Shown piece after piece: positions 33,792 through 41,401 of a stretch of 64,000 nt of DNA (the stretch's first letter is position 1; each line of letters begins with the position of its first letter). Where the stretch lies: NCBI GenBank assembly GCA_963817405.1, contig CAWFNW010000002.1, forward strand, positions 248,001 to 312,000. Direction: 5' to 3'. This stretch comes from CAWFNW01 sp963817405 (lineage in GTDB: Bacteria; Actinomycetota; Coriobacteriia; Anaerosomatales; Anaerosomataceae). The notes beneath the pieces were generated by a model, which worked only from the letters and a program-made list of their open reading frames with translations, had not been told where the DNA came from and did no database searches. The translations under genes and the position numbers were made by a program.

Positions 33792-34510
33792 CGTTCGCCT
33801 CCCATCGTCCGGAAGATGGTGACGATCACCATGGCGCCACCCACACCGATGCCGATCTCGATGATGACGAGGAACGTCGTGGTCACCCAGGCAAGAGGTC
33901 CGGTCCCCCCCGGATAGGACAGGTAGCTCCCGAACGCCACGAGCCCGGTGAGGCCGACCAGGAAGAACGTGATCGGTGCCGCCGCCTGCAGCAGGCGCTC
34001 GCCGCGCCGGGGCATGAGCCGGGCGACGTCCTGCTCGTCGAGTACAAGCACGAGCGCGATGAACAGCGCCCCGATGATCGTCCCTCCCTGGAAGCCGCCA
34101 CCGGGGGTGATGTGGCCGTTGAGGATCACGTAGATGGCGAATGTGATGATGAGCGGCGCCATCACTCGGACGATGAAGCCCACGACGACGCTCGGTGGCG
34201 TTGTGGTTGAGCTGGATGCAGCGCCCTTCGAGCCTGCTCCGGTCCCCATGAGGACCGCGAGCACGGCAGCCATCGACGTGAAGATCACGGTGACCTCGAA
34301 GTTGGTGTCGAAGCCCCGGTAGTTGAGGATGATGTCGGTCACGATGTTCTCCGCGCCGGCCTCCTCAGGTCCCTTCTCGAGATAGCGTGGCGCGATGTGC
34401 GTGTAGGCGGGCGAATTGAGGGACCCGTGGGTCGGCAGCTGGGACATGGCATACATGAGTGGCAGCGCAAGCACGACGAGCAACCCGGCGATGACGACCT
34501 TGCGGATCAT
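33788..34510 (-). CDS. mrpB: MrpB-type subunit fused to an MbhE-like N-terminal segment
   Basis: 240 residues from the ATG at 34510. The N-terminal ~90 residues (a signal-anchor helix, then PTHGSLNSPAYTHIAPRYLEKGPEEAGAENIVTDIILNYRGFDTNFEV) resemble the part found at the MrpA C-terminus or as MbhE. After a serine/threonine-rich linker comes MnhB proper (IVRVMAPLIITFAIYVILNGHITPGGGFQGG, then further helices). This fused order is usual where MrpA is split, as in archaeal-type clusters. Membrane location. Confidence 0.9.
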   Translation of the reverse strand: MIRKVVIAGLLVVLALPLMYAMSQLPTHGSLNSPAYTHIAPRYLEKGPEEAGAENIVTDIILNYRGFDTNFEVTVIFTSMAAVLAVLMGTGAGSKGAASSSTTTPPSVVVGFIVRVMAPLIITFAIYVILNGHITPGGGFQGGTIIGALFIALVLVLDEQDVARLMPRRGERLLQAAAPITFFLVGLTGLVAFGSYLSYPGGTGPLAWVTTTFLVIIEIGIGVGGAMVIVTIFRTMGGER

Positions 34511-34749
34511 CGTTCTCGCCTCGTCGTTCGAGAGATGGCCACGAGAAAGAGCACGGTTGTCACGCCGGCGCCTACGGCGGCCTCGGTCATCGCCACGTCG
34601 GGTGCTCCGCGGTGCAGCCACAGCAGACACATGATGAAGCTGTAGCTTGAGAAGGCGATCGTGGCAGCGAGCAGGTCCTTCAGCCGAATCACGACGACCG
34701 CGGTGCCGATGAGCAGCAGCAGGAGAACGATGTCGAAGAGCTGGCTCAC
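34507..34749 (-). CDS. DUF4040/MbhD-like antiporter subunit
   Basis: 80 residues from the GTG at 34749, with GAGGAG upstream. It has three helices and the conserved block DLLAATIAFSSYSFIMCLLWLHRGAPDVAMTEAAVGAGVTT, which matches the DUF4040 part of MrpA C-termini and stand-alone MbhD. It overlaps both neighbours by 4 bp. In this cluster it supplies part of what a full-length MrpA would contain. Confidence 0.9.
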   Translation of the reverse strand: MSQLFDIVLLLLLIGTAVVVIRLKDLLAATIAFSSYSFIMCLLWLHRGAPDVAMTEAAVGAGVTTVLFLVAISRTTRRER

Positions 34750-35072
34750 CGAGGCTCCTCTGCGCGCAGTTTCGGTGCGAGTCCGGTACGGAATGCCGCG
34801 CGTGCGAGAGCGTGCGCGGCGGTCGGGCTCGACAGCAGCACAAGCCCCGCGAGCAGCAGCAGCTTCGGCATGTCGGGCTCGAACCCCCTGAGCACCGCCA
34901 GCCCGAGCACGATCGACCCGGCGCCGACGGTGTCGCACTTGGTGGCGGCGTGGGTTCGCGCGTAGAAGTCGGGGAATCGCAGCATGCCGAGTGTGCCGGC
35001 GAGGAAGAAGAACGCTCCGGCAGAGCACAGCACCACGACGACCGCGTCGCGTATGGCGGTCGGCCACGTCAC
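34746..35072 (-). CDS. mrpG: MrpG antiporter subunit
   Basis: 108 residues from the GTG at 35072 (GAAGGGCG site). The pattern of MrpG/MnhG is clear: AGAFFFLAGTLGMLRFPDFYARTHAATKCDTVGAGSIVLGLAVLRG followed by a third helix and LSSPTAAHALARAA. Small membrane subunit needed for assembly and activity of Mrp complexes. It overlaps mrpF and the DUF4040 gene by 4 bp each. Confidence 0.95.
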   Translation of the reverse strand: MTWPTAIRDAVVVVLCSAGAFFFLAGTLGMLRFPDFYARTHAATKCDTVGAGSIVLGLAVLRGFEPDMPKLLLLAGLVLLSSPTAAHALARAAFRTGLAPKLRAEEPR

Positions 35073-35344
35073 GACCAGTCGCCCTTCAGACGGCTGGTCT
35101 CCATGAGGCGGCTCGCGGCGATCGTCACCACGAAGTTGAGCAGCGCGTACACGAGGGCGACGTCCACGAAGAGCGTGCGGTCGAAGACGAAGGCGAGCAA
35201 GGCGAGCACGACAAGCGTCTTGGTGCCGATGACGTTGACGGCGAGCAGGCGATCGGCAGCGGTCGGCCCCAGGTAGGCGCGCAGCAAGCAAAGGAAGGCA
35301 TTCACAAGGAGAAACAGAGCGAGGCTCCACAGGAATGTCGTCAT
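35069..35344 (-). CDS. mrpF: MrpF antiporter subunit
   Basis: 91 residues with three helices. LCLLRAYLGPTAADRLLAVNVIGTKTLVVLALLAF is the characteristic MrpF/MnhF block with the conserved arginine-x-x-x-G-P and asparagine-x-x-G. It lies 18 bp downstream of mrpE and overlaps mrpG by 4 bp. Membrane subunit of the Mrp complex. Confidence 0.95.
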   Translation of the reverse strand: MTTFLWSLALFLLVNAFLCLLRAYLGPTAADRLLAVNVIGTKTLVVLALLAFVFDRTLFVDVALVYALLNFVVTIAASRLMETSRLKGDWS

Positions 35345-35362
35345 GGCTCCCCCTACCTCCCC

Positions 35363-35836
35363 CTACCGGTCGAACGTGCGCGCGACGCGGCGCTCCAAGT
35401 CACCGCTTGAGATGGAATCGGAAAAGGACTCATGCAGGCAGTGGATGGTGAACGTGTCGCCCTCGACGTCCACGGTGATCGTTCCGGGAGTGAGGGTGAT
35501 CGAGTTCGCGAACGCCACGCGCGCCGTGTCCGAGTCGAACCGCACGCGATGCGTGTGCATGACAGGCGCGATCGACAGTTTCGGGTCGAAGACGCGCTCG
35601 GCAACGTAGAGGGCGGCGACGATGATCTCCTTGATGAGGTAGAGCAGGTAGCCGGGTACTCGCAGCCACGCCCGGGCGGAGAGTGGCTGCCGTTGGTCAT
35701 GCCACAGCATCCGCTCGGTCCACCACGACACGCCCAAGGCGACGACGGCTCCAACCGCGAGGTCGAACGGTTTGAGCGACCCTGTGACCACCAGCCAGAA
35801 GCCGAAGACCACCGCCACCGACGTGACGCGTCTCAT
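35363..35836 (-). CDS. mrpE: MrpE antiporter subunit
   Basis: 157 residues: two N-terminal helices, then YLLYLIKEIIVAALYVAERVFDP and the soluble ANSITLTPGTITVDVEGDTFTIHCLHE domain, diagnostic for MrpE/MnhE. It is the first Mrp subunit of the operon. Its start overlaps the stop of the upstream GGDEF gene by 4 bp, tying antiporter translation to that protein. Confidence 0.95.
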   Translation of the reverse strand: MRRVTSVAVVFGFWLVVTGSLKPFDLAVGAVVALGVSWWTERMLWHDQRQPLSARAWLRVPGYLLYLIKEIIVAALYVAERVFDPKLSIAPVMHTHRVRFDSDTARVAFANSITLTPGTITVDVEGDTFTIHCLHESFSDSISSGDLERRVARTFDR

Positions 35837-36735
35837 GGCTCTCGCTCCCCGGCGGACCCTTCAGCCGGGACGGGGCGCGCCTCAGCCGCCTCGGAGGCGG
35901 CCCCTGCGACGTCGAGCGCTGACAGACGCTGGCTCGCCAGCTCTACGAGTGTCTCGTGCGAGTCGGCCTCCTCCGGGTAGCTCGCCCACGAGACCGACGT
36001 GCGGCACTTCGTCACCGGTTCGAGCGCGTCGCCTTCGAATGCGGCTCGCGAGCAGGCCTCCTCGATGCGCCGCGCGACGCTGCGGGCGCACTCGGCGTCC
36101 GCGTGCGGCAGGACGACGGCGAAGGTGGCCGCGCCCGTGCGCCCGAGGAGGTCGGTGCTGCGCGCGGTCAGCCTGATCACTCCAGCGAGATGCGTGAGCA
36201 TGAGATTCGCTTTGTAGTGACCGAAGACGCGCGTGAACCCGTCGAAGTCCTGGACGCGGACGAGCGCGAGGCCCAGCGGGTATCCGTACCGCTCTGCCCG
36301 CCTCACCTCGTACGCCAGCCGGTTCTCGAGATGTTCGGGCTTGAGCGTGTCGGTGATCGGGTCAAGCGATGACGCGCGTTCAAGTGCGACAGCATGGCTG
36401 CGCTGCCGGTGCGCCTGGAAACCCACGACCACGCCGCATGCCGCGAAGATGACGAAGCCGGTTCCGAGCTCGGGCCAGAGGGCTCCGAGTAGCGGCGCGG
36501 GCACGGCGAGCGCGCACGCGACGGCACCGAGCAGTGAGGCTACGACGCCGCCGGGGATGTCGTATGCAAGCGCTCCAACGATGATGGGCACGAGGTAGAG
36601 GAACCATGCTGGCGAGGGCGTGCCCAGAAACGCTATAAGCGCGGTCACGAACGTGAGCGAACCTGCGACGAGCAGCGCGCCAGAAAGACGAACGCGCTGG
36701 AACCGGGCGCGCGAACCTGTGGCTGCAGCGGTCAT
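35833..36735 (-). CDS. Membrane protein with degenerate GGDEF domain and retained I-site
   Basis: 300 residues from the ATG at 36735; a TTG at 36765 is an alternative. Four or five N-terminal membrane helices (about residues 15-115) precede a GGDEF-fold domain (SSLDPITDTLKPEHLENRLAYEVRRAERYGYPLGLALV...). The active-site GGDEF is replaced by GAATF, so diguanylate cyclase activity is not expected. Five residues upstream the RSTD sequence keeps the RxxD inhibitory site that binds c-di-GMP. It heads the Mrp operon with a 4-bp overlap, so a c-di-GMP-sensing role over the antiporter is a reasonable inference. Confidence 0.85.
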   Translation of the reverse strand: MTAAATGSRARFQRVRLSGALLVAGSLTFVTALIAFLGTPSPAWFLYLVPIIVGALAYDIPGGVVASLLGAVACALAVPAPLLGALWPELGTGFVIFAACGVVVGFQAHRQRSHAVALERASSLDPITDTLKPEHLENRLAYEVRRAERYGYPLGLALVRVQDFDGFTRVFGHYKANLMLTHLAGVIRLTARSTDLLGRTGAATFAVVLPHADAECARSVARRIEEACSRAAFEGDALEPVTKCRTSVSWASYPEEADSHETLVELASQRLSALDVAGAASEAAEARPVPAEGSAGEREP

Positions 36736-37020
36736 GGTGCGCGTGGTGTGCGCCTCCCCGCCCAATCCCCGTTCACGCCGAGCGGCCCACCGTCGCGGGG
36801 CGTGAGCACCGTCGATGGGGAGCGCTGAGGGCTCCGCGCGTCGAGGGGTGCTGCCTAGTTTCTTCCACGCCTGTGCGGATTCTCACCGAACCTGTCAATC
36901 CTTAGGAAAGCTGAGCACCACCCATCGAGCTCCGCGGCTTGCACCGGTCACGCGGGGAGCGACCGTGCGGTACAGTATGTGGGGTGCTAGCCGGCCGTCG
37001 TCTGGAATCTTGGGGGTCCC

Positions 37021-37257
37021 GTGAGCGAACCGATTGGTGGCCTGTCCGCCTCCGCAGCCTCGCCAAAGTCGCTGCCTCGCCGGCTGGCGGGATGGCTTCT
37101 CGTGGTGGTTCTCCTTATGGCGCTTGCCCTCGGCGCCGTGCGCCTCTTCGTCCCCACCATCTCCCCCGAACAGGTGCAACCCCCGGGGCACTACTTCCAC
37201 CCGTGCGCGACCTGCCATCTGACCGTCGCGGGGTCGGAGCTCATCGATGTCGAGTGA
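37021..37257 (+). CDS. Small mono-heme membrane-anchored protein
   Basis: 78 residues, GTG start with GGGGG a few bases upstream. One membrane helix (residues about 23-44: LAGWLLVVVLLMALALGAVRLF) is followed by a short outer tail with one CXXCH (CATCH at about residues 63-67) and a nearby YFH. The orientation puts the heme outside. The 3' end overlaps the HlyIII gene by 11 bp, so the two are translationally coupled. Confidence 0.75.
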   Translation: MSEPIGGLSASAASPKSLPRRLAGWLLVVVLLMALALGAVRLFVPTISPEQVQPPGHYFHPCATCHLTVAGSELIDVE

Positions 37258-37921
37258 GGCCGCCGCCCCCAAGCGGGCCCGTACGTATTCGCTCGGCGAG
37301 GAGATCGCCAACGCTGTCACGCATGGCCTCGGTATCGGGCTCTCGGTGGCGGCGCTCACGCTGCTGATCGTCATCTCCGCGATCTGGGGCAACGGGTGGC
37401 ACCTGGGAAGCTCCATCGTCTACGGTGTGACGCTCGTGCTGCTCTACCTTGCGTCGACGCTCTACCACAGCATCACCCACGAGGGCGCGCGCCACGTGCT
37501 CAAGATCATCGACCACTCAAGCATCTACCTGCTCATCGCCGGCACCTACACGCCCTTCACGTTGGTGACGCTGCGAGACGACGGCGGCTGGTGGCTCTTC
37601 GGCATCGTGTGGGCGCTTGCCATCGCAGGCGTCGTGCTTGAGGCGTTCTGGGTGTACCGCCCGAAGTGGGTCTCCGTGGTCGTCTACCTCGGCATGGGCT
37701 GGCTTGTGGTGACCGCCATCAACCCGCTCTTGGCGAACCTCGAGCCGGGCGGTGTCTGGCTCCTGTTCGCGGGCGGGCTCGCGTACACGCTCGGCACGAT
37801 CTTCTACGTGCTCAAGCGCGTCCCGTACATGCACGCGGTCTGGCACCTGTTCGTGCTCGCGGGGAGCGTGTGCCACTTCCTCGCGGTGATGCTCTACGTG
37901 CTGCCGACGCCGGCGATCTGA
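37247..37921 (+). CDS. Hemolysin III / PAQR-family membrane protein
   Basis: 224 residues with seven helices. The family's conserved residues are visible: EEIANAVTHGLG at the N-terminus, LYLASTLYHSI with serine and histidine, LKIIDHSSIYLLIAGTYTPF with aspartate, and HAVWHLFVLAGSVCHFLAV with the two C-terminal histidines. These coordinate zinc in PAQR proteins, proposed to act as hydrolases (ceramidase-like). The name hemolysin III is historical. Its coupling to a heme-carrying anchor protein is unusual. Confidence 0.93.
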   Translation: MSSEAAAPKRARTYSLGEEIANAVTHGLGIGLSVAALTLLIVISAIWGNGWHLGSSIVYGVTLVLLYLASTLYHSITHEGARHVLKIIDHSSIYLLIAGTYTPFTLVTLRDDGGWWLFGIVWALAIAGVVLEAFWVYRPKWVSVVVYLGMGWLVVTAINPLLANLEPGGVWLLFAGGLAYTLGTIFYVLKRVPYMHAVWHLFVLAGSVCHFLAVMLYVLPTPAI

Positions 37922-37931
37922 GACAGGGCCG

Positions 37932-38675
37932 CTACTTTCCGTACATCGGCTTGTCCAGGTCACCGATGTTGGAGTACCCGCGACTCTCCCAGTAGCCCCT
38001 GAATCCGGCGTCGTCGGTAAGCTCGACCTCAGTCACCCACTTGATCCACTTGTAGCCCCACTTGTCTTCGGCGGCGAGCTGGAACGGGAAGCCTCGTTCG
38101 GCGGGCAGCGTCACGCCGTTCATGCCGTACGCGAGCAGGATCTTGCGGCTGCGCAGGTAGTCCAGCGGGAGCGACGTCGAGTAACCGTCCGCCGCTCGGA
38201 AGATGACGTGCGTCGCCGCCGCCTTCGGCCCGGCGGCATCGACGAGATCGCTCACGAGCAGGCCGCGCCAGAGCACCTTCGCGCTCCAGCCTTCGACGCA
38301 GTCGAGTTGGATGACCTTCTCGTAGACGGGAAAGCCGCTGGCGACTTCCGAGTACGTGAGCTCCGCCGGCGTGTTGACCAGCCCGGTCACCTTCATCCGG
38401 TAGGTATCACGGTCCACGTGCTGGGGGCCCTTGATGGAGTTCTCGTGGAAGTCGTTGACCGAGTCGAGCTTCTCACCTTTGTATTCGCGGACTTCCACGC
38501 CGTCGAGGCGAATCGCGCCACCGCCGCTGCTGGGCGGGTTAGCGGCGCCGCCGCTGGTGTCGGTCGGCGCAGAGCAGGCGGTAAGCGCGAGCAGCGCCAC
38601 CAACAGGACAGCGCACGCCAAGGCACGGGTGCCATTCGCAACTGGCTCATGCATCGAAGGCTTCGGCAGAGGCAT
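37932..38675 (-). CDS. Molybdopterin-dependent oxidoreductase lipoprotein (sulfite-oxidase fold)
   Basis: 247 residues from the ATG at 38675 (AAAGGAG site). The signal peptide ends in the lipobox LLALTAC, so the protein is lipid-anchored outside the membrane. The catalytic part matches the MsrP/YedY-type domain: KVTGLVNTPAELTYSEV, then VIQLDCVEGWSAKVLWRG with the Mo-ligand cysteine, then GYSTSLPLDYL, LLAYGMNGVTLPAERGFPFQL and KWIKWVTEVEL. No heme-membrane partner is adjacent. The substrate is unknown; it could reduce sulfoxides or similar compounds. Confidence 0.9.
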   Translation of the reverse strand: MPLPKPSMHEPVANGTRALACAVLLVALLALTACSAPTDTSGGAANPPSSGGGAIRLDGVEVREYKGEKLDSVNDFHENSIKGPQHVDRDTYRMKVTGLVNTPAELTYSEVASGFPVYEKVIQLDCVEGWSAKVLWRGLLVSDLVDAAGPKAAATHVIFRAADGYSTSLPLDYLRSRKILLAYGMNGVTLPAERGFPFQLAAEDKWGYKWIKWVTEVELTDDAGFRGYWESRGYSNIGDLDKPMYGK

Positions 38676-38775
38676 CGCGAGCTCCTTTGCGGCGGTTATG
38701 CCGGTGGATATACCCGTTGGGCAGCCTATCGTCGCCCTTGCCTGATGCAAAACGCGGCCCAACCCTCGGCCTACC

Positions 38776-38838
38776 GGGTACAGACTGCGCGGCCCCTCTG
38801 GAAACTTATCATCTGTGATAACTCTTCAGAGGGTCCCC
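38776..38838. repeat. Dispersed palindromic element, copy C
   Basis: GGGTAC (38776) is followed by CCTCTG (38795-38800), the arms ACTTATCA and TGATAACT around a short loop, then CAGAGG (38827-38832), which pairs with CCTCTG, then GTCCC. The element lies between two divergent genes, the Mo lipoprotein and the flavin reductase. The outer arms show that the full hairpin is about 38 bp long. Confidence 0.65.
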
Positions 38839-38928
38839 CCACGCACCCACCCCAGTCCTCGGCAATCGCGCAGGCGGGTCCAAGGGTAAGAACGATAGAG
38901 ATGTCCGCTTTGGCGAATGGAGCACCCT

Positions 38929-39630
38929 GTGGCAGAGGAATATGTGGTCGAGTACCTCGGGCACGGTGGGTGCGCGTCCGCCATCGAGACCTTCACGCTG
39001 CGCAGGCCGGAGGGCTATTCCTTCCGACCCGGGCAGTTCTTCCAGCTCACGATCGACACGCGCGAGGGCGAGCAGTCGCACTACTTCTCGCACGCTGACG
39101 CCCCCAGCGATCAGACGACCGAGTTCACCACGCGCCTCACCGGCTCGGCGTACAAGGATGCGCTCCTCGCACTCCCGATCGGATCGCAGGTCCGTTTCCG
39201 GGGTCCCATGGGTAGCTTGGGCGTGCCTGAGGGCGCCACAGCAGTCGGGTTCCTCACCGGCGGCGTCGGTATCACGCCGGCGCACAGCATCATCAAGGAT
39301 GCGATACTCCGCGCAACCGGGCTTGATATCGCTCTCTTCTACGCCAACCGCGAGCCCTCGTGCGTCCCGTACGCCGAGGAGTTCCGCGCCTACGCCGCAA
39401 AGAACCCGACCTTCCGCTACGTCGAGGTCTTCGAAGTCCCCGATCCCGACTGGACAGGACCGGTGGGGTACATCACTGCCGACATCGTGCGGGCGCACGT
39501 GGACGTGTCGAGCCCGCGGCACTGGATCGTATCGGGCCCGCCGCCCATGCTGGACCCGATGCGCAGGGTGATCGAGACCCTCGGTATCGCCCCGGAGCAC
39601 GCGTCCTACGAGGCGTTCACCGGCTACTGA
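38929..39630 (+). CDS. FAD-dependent ferredoxin/NAD(P) reductase-like protein
   Basis: 233 residues from the GTG at 38929 (GGAG at 6 bases); an ATG at 38917 is possible. The FNR fold is clear: FRPGQFFQLTID and YFSHADAP bind FAD, VGFLTGGVGITPAHSIIKDA is the NAD(P)-binding glycine loop, and WIVSGPPPMLDPMRRVIETLGI is the C-terminal motif. No iron-sulfur domain is fused. It transfers electrons between NAD(P)H and an unknown partner, in the cytosol. Confidence 0.88.
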   Translation: MAEEYVVEYLGHGGCASAIETFTLRRPEGYSFRPGQFFQLTIDTREGEQSHYFSHADAPSDQTTEFTTRLTGSAYKDALLALPIGSQVRFRGPMGSLGVPEGATAVGFLTGGVGITPAHSIIKDAILRATGLDIALFYANREPSCVPYAEEFRAYAAKNPTFRYVEVFEVPDPDWTGPVGYITADIVRAHVDVSSPRHWIVSGPPPMLDPMRRVIETLGIAPEHASYEAFTGY

Positions 39631-39674
39631 GTTAGAATGCTCGCGGGACGATTCGGCGGCAAGGAAGGCGAGCG

Positions 39675-40034
39675 GTGTACGACCTTGAGGGGGTCCTCGG
39701 ACCATCCGTCGTTGCATTCGTAGACCGCCATGTCCGCTCGCTGCTGACCTGGGACGTCCTTGCGTTCTTCAACCGCAACCCCGACGCCGTACTCGACGTT
39801 GAGGGTCTTTCCGCCCGCCTCGGGAGGCGACCGGAGGAGCTCAAGCCGGAGCTTGAGAGCCTCATCGACAGCGGCATTCTGGACGATCCGGGCGGTCTCA
39901 TACGCTACCGGCCAGCGGATGAGATGCGGCGAGCCGTCGCTCACTTCGTGGACAACTGCCAGGATCGCAACCGGCGGCTTGCGATGATCGCGCTCGTGCT
40001 CCGAAAGATCGGACCTCAGCCCCGCACCGAGTGA
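39675..40034 (+). CDS. Winged-helix-like protein
   Basis: 119 residues, GTG start with GAAGGCGAG. The middle part (LTWDVLAFFNRNPDAVLDVEGLSARLGRRPEELKPELESLIDSGIL) has the helix-turn-helix layout of a winged-helix domain that assesses DNA or protein partners, followed by a helical tail. No ligand domain or known family name is apparent. It ends 4 bp into the possible start region of the next gene, so the two are probably co-transcribed. Confidence 0.7.
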   Translation: MYDLEGVLGPSVVAFVDRHVRSLLTWDVLAFFNRNPDAVLDVEGLSARLGRRPEELKPELESLIDSGILDDPGGLIRYRPADEMRRAVAHFVDNCQDRNRRLAMIALVLRKIGPQPRTE

Positions 40035-40057
40035 TCTTGGAGGGTCGTTTCTGCTGC

Positions 40058-41401
40058 ATGGGTGACTACATCGGTGAGATTCTGCTCGTGCTCGTGCTCA
40101 TCGCCGTCAACGGCTACTTCGCGGCTGCAGAAATCGCGCTCGTGAGCGCGCGTCGTGCGGCGATCAAAGCCAAGGCCGAGGAGGGCTCGCCGCAGGCACG
40201 TGCGGTCCTACGGCTCACCGAGGACCCGTCGCGATTCCTCGCCGCGATCCAGGTCGGCATCACGCTCGTCGGTTTCGGCGCCGCGTCGACCGCGGCGGTC
40301 ACGCTCGCCGCGCCGCTGGCAGTGTGGCTGCGCGGCATCGGGATTCCGTGGGTGACCAACCTGGCCGGCGGCCTCTCCGTCTTGCTCGTGACGCTCGTCA
40401 TCTCCTACCTCACGCTCGTGCTCGGCGAGCTTGCGCCGAAGCGTCTCGGCCTGCAGCGCGCGGAGAGCGTGGCCATGGCGGTCTCCGGCCCAATCATCGG
40501 GCTGCAGCGCCTGACCGCGCCGGTGACGTGGCTGCTCTCGCACTCCACCGATGCGGCGGCGCGCGCGCTCGGCGTGAAGCCCGGCACGGGCCGGCCCGGC
40601 GTTACCGAGGAGGAGATCAAGCTTCTCGTCACCGAGCAAGGCACGCTTCTCGACGAAGAGAAGCGGATGATCCACGAGATCTTCGAGCTCGGCGACACCG
40701 TGGCCAAGGAAGTCATGGTGCCGCGGGTGGACACGGTGATGCTCGAAGACACAGCCACGGTGGCCGACGCGATCGAGGTCTTTCGTGACACCGGCTACTC
40801 CCGCGTCCCGATCTACCGCGTCGACCCCGACAGCGTCATCGGAGTGCTCCTGCTGAAAGACCTGGTCGGCCCCACGTCTGCGGGCCGTCTTGATGAGCGT
40901 GCATCGGTCTTCGTGCGCCCGGCCGTCTTCGTGCCGGAGACGAAGCCGATCCTGCCGATGCTCTCCGACATGCAGGCCGCGCACAACCATATGGCCGTCG
41001 TCGTCGACGAGTACGGCGGGACCGCCGGCATCGTCACGATCGAGGACATCGTGGAAGAGATCATCGGTGAGGTCGCCGACGAGTTCGACCGCGAGCGGCG
41101 CTTCATCACCACGCTCGGCGAGAACGAGTGGGTCGTCGACGGCCAGCTCTCGGTTGAACAGGCCCGGGAGATACTCGACCTCGATGTGCCGGAGTCCGAC
41201 GAGTACGAGACCATGGCCGGGTGGGTCCTCATGGAGCTCGGTCATATCCCGGTTCCCGGTGAGGTCGTGCGCCACGGGAGCCTCACCGTGAAGGTCGAGG
41301 CGGTTCGCCGTCGTCGAGTCGCTCGATTGCGGGTACAAAGAATGAGCGGCGACGAGACGGAGGTTCATGACGATGGAGAAGCGACTCTACCGCAGCCGTA
41401 G
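40058..41401 (+). CDS. CNNM/CorC-family transporter (HlyC/CorC type)
   Basis: 447 residues from the ATG at 40058; a GTG at 40031 that overlaps the preceding stop is an alternative. Domains in order: DUF21/CNNM membrane domain (NGYFAAAEIALVSARRAAIK, YLTLVLGELAPKRLGLQ), acidic helical bundle (EEEIKLLVTEQGTLLDEEKRMI), two CBS domains (MVPRVDTVMLED; GYSRVPIYR), and a C-terminal CorC_HlyC domain (VVDGQLSVEQARE). Relatives are implicated in Mg2+/Co2+ efflux. The 3' end overlaps the next gene by 35 bp. Confidence 0.9.
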   Translation: MGDYIGEILLVLVLIAVNGYFAAAEIALVSARRAAIKAKAEEGSPQARAVLRLTEDPSRFLAAIQVGITLVGFGAASTAAVTLAAPLAVWLRGIGIPWVTNLAGGLSVLLVTLVISYLTLVLGELAPKRLGLQRAESVAMAVSGPIIGLQRLTAPVTWLLSHSTDAAARALGVKPGTGRPGVTEEEIKLLVTEQGTLLDEEKRMIHEIFELGDTVAKEVMVPRVDTVMLEDTATVADAIEVFRDTGYSRVPIYRVDPDSVIGVLLLKDLVGPTSAGRLDERASVFVRPAVFVPETKPILPMLSDMQAAHNHMAVVVDEYGGTAGIVTIEDIVEEIIGEVADEFDRERRFITTLGENEWVVDGQLSVEQAREILDLDVPESDEYETMAGWVLMELGHIPVPGEVVRHGSLTVKVEAVRRRRVARLRVQRMSGDETEVHDDGEATLPQP

